Origin: BS750m-G57 sp964392945
GTDB lineage: Bacteria; Planctomycetota; Phycisphaerae; SM23-33
Direction: 5' to 3'
Assembly: GCA_964392945.1 (NCBI GenBank)
Contig: CAYMSH010000183.1
Location: 1-12,240, forward strand
DNA: 12,240 nt
Shown: positions 8,601 through 12,240 of the stretch, one piece after another
How the letters are laid out: every line of letters starts with the position of its first letter
Position numbering within the stretch: position 1 is the first letter of the stretch
Made by a program: the position numbers and the translations under genes
Notes under the pieces: model-generated
Database searches by the model: none
The model's input: only the letters and a program-made list of their open reading frames with translations
What the model was told of the DNA's origin: nothing

Positions 8601-8873
8601 GAAACCGAATTCTCCGTCGATTCGAGACTGTCGGCCGAAGAAGTCGAATTGACAGCCGATCGCGGAATGGCCCGGCGCCTGGCCGACAGGAGCGGCGGGC
8701 GCATGTTCGAAGCCAACCAGGCCAGGCAGGTGATCGGTCTGCTGGCGGCGAAAAAAGACTCACAAGAGCTGCCGGCCCAGTTCCCGCTATGGGATTCCTG
8801 GTGGTTGCTGATCGCCCTGGGGGCGCTGGCCGGCGGCGAATGGCTGATCCGGAAGCGAACGGGCCTGACCTGA
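5670..8873 (+). CDS. Large membrane vWA/glutamine-amidotransferase-like protein (1067 aa)
   Basis: Four N-terminal hydrophobic segments (about residues 17-36, 66-88, 92-113, 128-146) lead into a vWA domain with metal motif DNSAS at 164-168 and ILSDGR at 455-460. The gap between these motifs is about 290 residues, against about 100 in the preceding gene; the extra part is a charged, probably helical insertion (about 195-355). Residues 600-725 form a class-I amidotransferase-like domain (LLIVEDRPRWEYRYVKN, then FVDQRGGTIVFIAGRGYM and LTELLPV) with no clear catalytic Cys/His pair, so it is probably non-enzymatic. SVMFVGFDRTWRMRYRVGD and YHHKFWGQVLRW (about 835-868) are typical of these planctomycete proteins. 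A beta-rich part follows, then one helix near 1044-1058. The ATG overlaps the upstream stop (ATGA), and an open frame extends 42 codons upstream to 5544 but is Arg-rich and out of character, so 5670 is the start. Function unknown; likely a partner or client of the MoxR ATPase. Confidence 0.88.
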   Translation: MTDSMTILAAADGASPLMMLLLAILVCAIWIVLYFLPVSGPTKPDEEPQQADHERADRIKRILSPVRILVGTGALWLAAATAETMIILATDWPIWLLAALGAICVDAIVLLYAMERRTVPGRAGMAMCGMRVALVLGVIVMLAQPTWSAALDEEYERSVAVLIDNSASMHLPEIQMTHADKARLVETFGIANRPVHLDTLQTELRTLGDDLESWRQFTAEISINMRTVGVKLAGKRHSIRKGANDWRDKLATHVKEAASPDIAKLKLSSNATRRLGSIRTAISSRVSTGLKAIADIADKNNPIELAKSFDKLQTEITDTAAAIVDITGGLAALADETDTAFYAAMKPDDKKRLDTLSAKTRYGLARDVLLHKGASGKESSFLEGLGNKFNVSLYEFAARPNELNVRKFTDSTLAPTRSTTRPDKLPDEMQLTDMSAALAEMLTLADANKLAGVIILSDGRHTAAGRPESYARNLAQAGAPIYPIVIGSDSPPPDAAIATVNSPESLSPGDELLVDANCKLDGLAGKTVQLILTDGDRQVDSKTVTLGKADQIRKRIKMSDKPTTQGLHLYNLRIEPLPGEIDEGNNDFSFSVNVTDGDTNLLIVEDRPRWEYRYVKNLFLNRDESVKLQHVLLQPDHITGEPNRPTIHASAMRPREAAEATAMPKNREEWLKFDVIILGDLPPSALDRETLEILKEFVDQRGGTIVFIAGRGYMPHAYGRTSLTELLPVRFVPGVASRMPENVFRMALTPEGQNHIVTRQDTDPDANVRIWNSMPPIYWRRAIIDAKPGAEVLAYARADDEPTMEDASTTAQRTAQMARIAKYRRSRALISTHSVGTGSVMFVGFDRTWRMRYRVGDTYHHKFWGQVLRWATSDRLRSGTNLVKLGTDRSRYGSTSPVRIRANLVDKNLAPVKNADVSIELFRGDRLVLRRKLLGDEHSPGRYAADLGKLPGGAYRAVLGGDTVGKILAQEGQADSVETEFSVDSRLSAEEVELTADRGMARRLADRSGGRMFEANQARQVIGLLAAKKDSQELPAQFPLWDSWWLLIALGALAGGEWLIRKRTGLT

Positions 8874-8878
8874 CTTTA

Positions 8879-8904
8879 CGATTGCGTTGCCGGATCTGCA
8901 ATCG
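8879..8904. promoter_or_regulatory. 7-bp perfect inverted repeat overlapping a promoter (possible operator)
   Basis: CGATTGC (8879-8885) and GCAATCG (8898-8904) are exact inverted copies with a 12-base centre. The right arm falls in the spacer of the candidate promoter and the centre contains its -35 box, where a bound regulator would block RNA polymerase. A weak terminator stem for the preceding gene is the alternative, but no T-run follows. Confidence 0.35.
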
Positions 8905-8916
8905 AGCCGATATAAT
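8887..8916 (+). promoter_or_regulatory. Candidate sigma-70-like promoter for the DUF4175-like gene
   Basis: TATAAT at 8911-8916 is a perfect -10 box. TTGCCG at 8887-8892 matches the -35 box at 4 of 6 positions, with an 18-base spacer. Transcription would start near 8923, giving a leader of about 35 bases with a strong ribosome site. This would let the last gene be expressed apart from the four upstream. Confidence 0.55.
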
Positions 8917-8945
8917 ACTACGTAAGCGATTCGCTGACAGCTTGC

Positions 8946-8951
8946 AAGGAG
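8946..8951 (+). promoter_or_regulatory. Strong ribosome binding site of the DUF4175-like gene
   Basis: AAGGAG ends 6 bases before the ATG at 8958. It is the best Shine-Dalgarno match in the window and fixes the start. Confidence 0.75.
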
Positions 8952-8957
8952 CTGACG

Positions 8958-11900
8958 ATGACTCAGGCAATGCGCACCCAAACCGTTCCGAGCGATATAA
9001 TAAACGCCCTGAACCACCTGATCTGGCGGGCCAGGCTTGTCATGGCGCTTCGCGGCTCCGCGGCGGTGCTCGCCGTAGCCGTCGGATCTCTACTGATCAT
9101 CATGGGCATCGATCGATGGGTTGTCACCTTCACGCCGGGACCGCGATGGATAATGATGCTCTCGGCGATGACGCTGACAGCCGGCGTAGCGTTCTGGCTG
9201 CTTGTCAGACCGCTGGCAAGGAGCTTCACACATACCGGAATCGCACGCTTAGTCGAACTGCATCACCCGGAATTCGAAGAACGAATAAGCTCGACAGTGG
9301 AACTGCTGACCACCAGCGACTCACCGGAACTTCGAGGCTCGGCGGCGCTTATCGCCGCAACTTCGCTCGGGGCGATCTCCGACGCCAAATCGATACGGGC
9401 CGGACGCGAAATATCTTTGAAGATCGCACGGAAGTTCATGCTCGCGGCCGCTGTTGTCACCTGCGTCCTGGCGCTCCTTTTCCTGGGCTGGCCCGAAGCT
9501 ACGTGGAGCCAGTTCCAGCGTTCTATAATCCCGACTGCAAACATCCGGCGCATTTCCAGCGATTCGATGATCGTTGAGGTGATCACCAACGAGTCGGTGC
9601 GAAAAGCTACAGGAGCCTACGACTTCGCCGTACTCAGCGGAAGCCAACTGGTCATAGAAGCCGAGTTGGACAACCAGTCTCTGACCAGCACCCAGCTGCG
9701 GATCAGGAACGAGACCCAGGGCGATGAGATCCGCCGAATGGACAAGCTCAGCGATCCGCGTGACGGATGGCGGAGATTCCAGATCGGACTTGACGCGGGA
9801 ACGGAAGATTTCCGGTTCAGAGTCGCCGGCGGGGACGCCGTAAGCCGCTACTATAACGTCCGCGTAGTCGATGCTCCCGAGGTCGATAAGATCACAGTCG
9901 GCGTCGTGCCGCCGGCGTACACAGGGCTGCAGCCGGTCATACGCGTCCTGGAAAAAGGCCATGCGCCCAGGGCGCTTGTCGGCTCGACTGTGACGATAAC
10001 CGCCGAATTGAACCGAGCGGTCTCTGTCGTCAAGGCGATCGTCGACGGCAAGAGTGCGCCGATTACGTCCGTCGAAGAAAACGCCTCGACGTTCACAATC
10101 GAGCTGAAGAAACCCGGAGTCGTCCGCTGGGAAATCAACGCCAGGGACGAATTCGGTTTCGAGGCCGCATCGCTGGGACGGACCATACACGCACTGGCCG
10201 ACCAACCGCCGAGCGTGTCGTTGAGAGTCCCCTACGGCGACAAGATCGACAAGGCCGAAAAGAACGCCGAGAAGCCCGCGGGCCTGAAATCGATCATCCG
10301 CATGAAGCCCGGAGACCGCCTCCCTGTCGTGTATGACATGAGCGACGACGTGGCGATTGTGCGCGCGGCGATGATGATCGCCGCCGATGACAAAACGCTT
10401 CCCGATGCGCCGCTGGCGATCGCACCGTCAAACGATCACGCCACGGGACGATACACCATAGATCTTTCCAGCCCCCTGCTGGCCGGAGCCGAAAAAGTGA
10501 CTTTCCGCGCCGAAGCGTGGGACGGCAAGCCCGGCCGGAAACGGCCCGGGCGCAGCAACACTTACACTATCATCGTTGACAAGGACCAGAAAGATTCGGT
10601 CCAGGACCGCGTAGCAAAAGCCGAAAAACAGCGGCTCGAAGAGGGACTCAAGAAGGTTCTCGGCAAGCTCAATGACGCAAAGGAAAAAGCACTCGACCTG
10701 AAGAAGGAGCTCGACAAGACCCGCCAGAGTGCCGACAAACTGCCCAAGGCCGCCCTGGACGACGTGGCGGATCTCGAGAACAGGCTCACGGCCGCAGAAG
10801 AAGCAACGAAGAAATTCGCAGAGGAACTGACCGAAGACGGGACGTTTGTTCGAACTGCAGAGACACTCGAAAAGATCGCCGGAGATGATCTCAAGCAGGC
10901 TCGCGAGCAAGCCGGTAACGTGCGACTGACCGACAACGCAGACGAGCGAAACAAACTCGCCGACAACGCCGAGGGGAAGATCGACAACTCGATCAAGGCC
11001 GTCGAAGAAATGATCGCCAAAATCCCCGAACAGGTCGACGCCGCACGCCAGGCGCGGGCCATGCAGGATATCGCCGATCGGCAGGCCGAACTGGCCGACC
11101 AGAAGAACAACGCACAGGACAATGAAGACTGGAAAGACCAGCAGGACAAAGTCGCACAGGACGTTCGCGACCAGATCGTGGGCGACCCCGACGCAGCGGC
11201 GGCCATGGCCAAAGCCCAGCAGGAACGCGCCGCAGAACTCGGCCAGCAGGCCCGACAGCTTGCCGATGACCAGAACAAGATCGCCGAACTGAACAAACAG
11301 CTCGATAACCCCAACGCCGATCGCAAGGAAATCGCCAAACAGCTCATAAAAGAAATACTGGCCGACCAGAAGAGAATCGCCGCCGACACCAAGGCCCTCC
11401 AAAACGACATCCAGGGCGACGCCGCAGCAGCCCAGCAACCCCGGAACGCCGGTGCGAACCAGCCGATAGAACAGGCGGCCGACAACACCGCCAAAGCCGC
11501 CGATCAACTCGACCAGCAGAACCTCGACCAGGCCGAACAGACCGCACGACAAGCCCAGGACAACCTCGAAAACGCACAACAACAAGCCGCACAACAGGCG
11601 CAACAGGGACAGCAACCCCAAGGCGGCCAGCAAGGTCAGCAGCCGCAAGGCGGCCAGCAAGGTCAGCAGCCGCAAGGCGGTCAGCAGGGCCAGCAGCCCC
11701 AAGGCGGTCAGCAAGGTCAACCGCCACAAGGCGGTCAGCAAGGTCAACAGCCGCAAGGCGGTCAGCAAGGTCAGCAGCCCCAAGGCGGTCAGCAAGCTCA
11801 ACAGCCGCAAGCCGGTCAGCAAGGCCACCAGCCACAAGCCGCTCAGCAAGCTCAACATAACCGAGAGTTGGCTCAGCAGCAGCAGAATGTCGCCGATCAG

Positions 11901-12240
11901 ATCGCGGCCGTTAACGAGGGCAACCTCGAAGGCGCACTTGCCGAACGACAACAGGAACTGGCCCGACAGGCCGAGAACCTCGCCCAGGAAGGCCAGGAAC
12001 TCGCCGATCTGGGGCAGAATCTGGACAACAATCAACAAGCAGCCCAGCGAGCACAAGACGCCGCCCAGCAGCTAAACGAAGCGGCAGACCAAGCCCAACA
12101 AGCCGGACAACAAGGCCAAGGGCAGGAACAGGGTCAAGGCCAGGGACAGGAACAAGGTCAAGGTCAGGGACAGGAACAGGGTCAAGGACAGGAACAAGGA
12201 CAGGGACAGGAACAAGGTCAAGGTCAGGGACAAGAACAGG
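8958..12240 (+). CDS. DUF4175-like membrane protein with long coiled-coil and Gln-rich tail, 3' partial (at least 1094 aa)
   Basis: I translated this frame by hand from 8958 to the window edge and met no stop, so the gene continues beyond 12240. Hydrophobic segments lie at about residues 30-50, 64-83 and 160-177. Between the second and third is IARLVELHHPEFEERISSTV (95-114), the kind of helix seen in DUF4175-like planctomycete proteins. Residues about 190-540 are beta-rich, like Ig-type domains, and probably extracytoplasmic. From about 545 the chain becomes charged helical coiled coil rich in Gln, Ala, Asp and Lys (many ELADQ/QLADD/NLAQ-type segments). A nine-residue repeat array fills 886-966, a further helical stretch 967-1049, and a Gly-Gln-Glu repeat runs from 1050 to the edge. 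The gene has its own promoter and strong ribosome site but follows the MoxR/vWA cluster directly and probably serves the same envelope complex. Biochemical function is unknown, and the family call is by architecture. Confidence 0.82.
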   Translation, partial: MTQAMRTQTVPSDIINALNHLIWRARLVMALRGSAAVLAVAVGSLLIIMGIDRWVVTFTPGPRWIMMLSAMTLTAGVAFWLLVRPLARSFTHTGIARLVELHHPEFEERISSTVELLTTSDSPELRGSAALIAATSLGAISDAKSIRAGREISLKIARKFMLAAAVVTCVLALLFLGWPEATWSQFQRSIIPTANIRRISSDSMIVEVITNESVRKATGAYDFAVLSGSQLVIEAELDNQSLTSTQLRIRNETQGDEIRRMDKLSDPRDGWRRFQIGLDAGTEDFRFRVAGGDAVSRYYNVRVVDAPEVDKITVGVVPPAYTGLQPVIRVLEKGHAPRALVGSTVTITAELNRAVSVVKAIVDGKSAPITSVEENASTFTIELKKPGVVRWEINARDEFGFEAASLGRTIHALADQPPSVSLRVPYGDKIDKAEKNAEKPAGLKSIIRMKPGDRLPVVYDMSDDVAIVRAAMMIAADDKTLPDAPLAIAPSNDHATGRYTIDLSSPLLAGAEKVTFRAEAWDGKPGRKRPGRSNTYTIIVDKDQKDSVQDRVAKAEKQRLEEGLKKVLGKLNDAKEKALDLKKELDKTRQSADKLPKAALDDVADLENRLTAAEEATKKFAEELTEDGTFVRTAETLEKIAGDDLKQAREQAGNVRLTDNADERNKLADNAEGKIDNSIKAVEEMIAKIPEQVDAARQARAMQDIADRQAELADQKNNAQDNEDWKDQQDKVAQDVRDQIVGDPDAAAAMAKAQQERAAELGQQARQLADDQNKIAELNKQLDNPNADRKEIAKQLIKEILADQKRIAADTKALQNDIQGDAAAAQQPRNAGANQPIEQAADNTAKAADQLDQQNLDQAEQTARQAQDNLENAQQQAAQQAQQGQQPQGGQQGQQPQGGQQGQQPQGGQQGQQPQGGQQGQPPQGGQQGQQPQGGQQGQQPQGGQQAQQPQAGQQGHQPQAAQQAQHNRELAQQQQNVADQIAAVNEGNLEGALAERQQELARQAENLAQEGQELADLGQNLDNNQQAAQRAQDAAQQLNEAADQAQQAGQQGQGQEQGQGQGQEQGQGQGQEQGQGQEQGQGQEQGQGQGQEQ
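11613..11855 (+). repeat. Nine tandem 27-bp units encoding QPQGGQQGQ
   Basis: Nine contiguous in-frame 27-base units lie inside the DUF4175-like gene (residues 886-966). Units 1-4 and 6 give QPQGGQQGQ exactly; unit 5 starts with P; unit 7 is QPQGGQQAQ; unit 8 QPQAGQQGH; unit 9 QPQAAQQAQ. Synonymous third bases differ among units (CCG/CCC/CCA, GGC/GGT, CAG/CAA), so the protein repeat is better conserved than the DNA. Any gain or loss of whole units keeps the frame. Confidence 0.93.
12105..12240 (+). repeat. Gly-Gln-Glu low-complexity repeat of 18- and 24-bp units, cut by window edge
   Basis: From residue 1050 of the DUF4175-like protein onward the sequence alternates units GQGQEQ (18 bases) and GQGQGQEQ (24 bases), at least five after a less regular lead-in. 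Glutamates recur every 6 or 8 residues, giving an acidic, flexible, unstructured segment. It runs off the window, so its full length is unknown. Confidence 0.88.

Noticed and set aside
7979..9577. 532-codon + strand open frame in another phase
   Set aside because: It is Arg/Gly/Pro-rich without recognisable motifs and straddles two well-supported genes and the promoter gap; a compositional shadow.
11613..11855. CRISPR-like or recombination repeat array
   Set aside because: Units are contiguous with no spacers, are multiples of three and encode a continuous peptide repeat; a coding tandem repeat.
10428..12056. 542-codon open frame on the - strand opposite the DUF4175-like gene, with Leu-rich repeats
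   Set aside because: It is the complement of Gln/Ala/Asp-rich codons: CAG/CAA read backwards as CTG/TTG, giving a Leu-rich pseudo-protein. The + strand frame has a promoter, a ribosome site, membrane helices and family-like segments.

Overview
The window most likely comes from a planctomycete, and a Phycisphaerae-type lineage is plausible. This is an inference from gene content: a moderately GC-rich genome carrying a one-strand cluster of MoxR ATPase, DUF58, a BatA-like vWA membrane protein, a very large vWA/glutamine-amidotransferase-like membrane protein and a DUF4175-like coiled-coil protein. All six recognisable genes and the fragment at the left edge read on the + strand. No tRNA, rRNA, CRISPR array, insertion sequence or phage gene is visible, and no gene-free stretch exceeds about 110 bases.

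Layout. Bases 1-227 hold the 3' end of a radical-SAM methylthiotransferase gene (TRAM domain, MtaB-like). Bases 307-1068 encode a family 4 uracil-DNA glycosylase with all four iron-sulfur cysteines; it may be read from a leaderless transcript. A 110-base gap with a small perfect inverted repeat leads into the main cluster: a MoxR AAA+ ATPase (1179-2228), a DUF58 protein with a vWA-type metal site (2267-3205), a BatA-like membrane protein (3202-5673) and a 1067-residue membrane vWA/amidotransferase-like protein (5670-8873). The last three are tightly packed, with GTGA and ATGA 4-base stop/start overlaps. After an 84-base gap with a good sigma-70-like promoter and a 7-bp inverted repeat, a DUF4175-like gene starts at 8958. 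It stays open to the window edge (at least 1094 codons) and ends here in two glutamine-rich tandem repeats.

How the genes may work together. MoxR ATPases are known partners of vWA proteins and are thought to act as chaperones or remodelers of metal-dependent complexes. DUF58 and the two membrane proteins each keep a DxSxS metal-site motif, so one ATPase appears to sit beside three candidate vWA clients: one soluble and two in the membrane. The DUF4175-like protein adds three membrane helices, a predicted extracytoplasmic beta-rich part and a long coiled-coil/Gln-rich tail. A cell-envelope complex is the simplest reading, but its substrate cannot be told from sequence. The methylthiotransferase and glycosylase genes are probably unrelated neighbours.

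The least ordinary features are a helical insertion of about 160 residues inside the vWA domain of the 1067-residue protein, the 9-residue repeat array with a decay gradient in the DUF4175-like protein, and the separate promoter in front of that gene.
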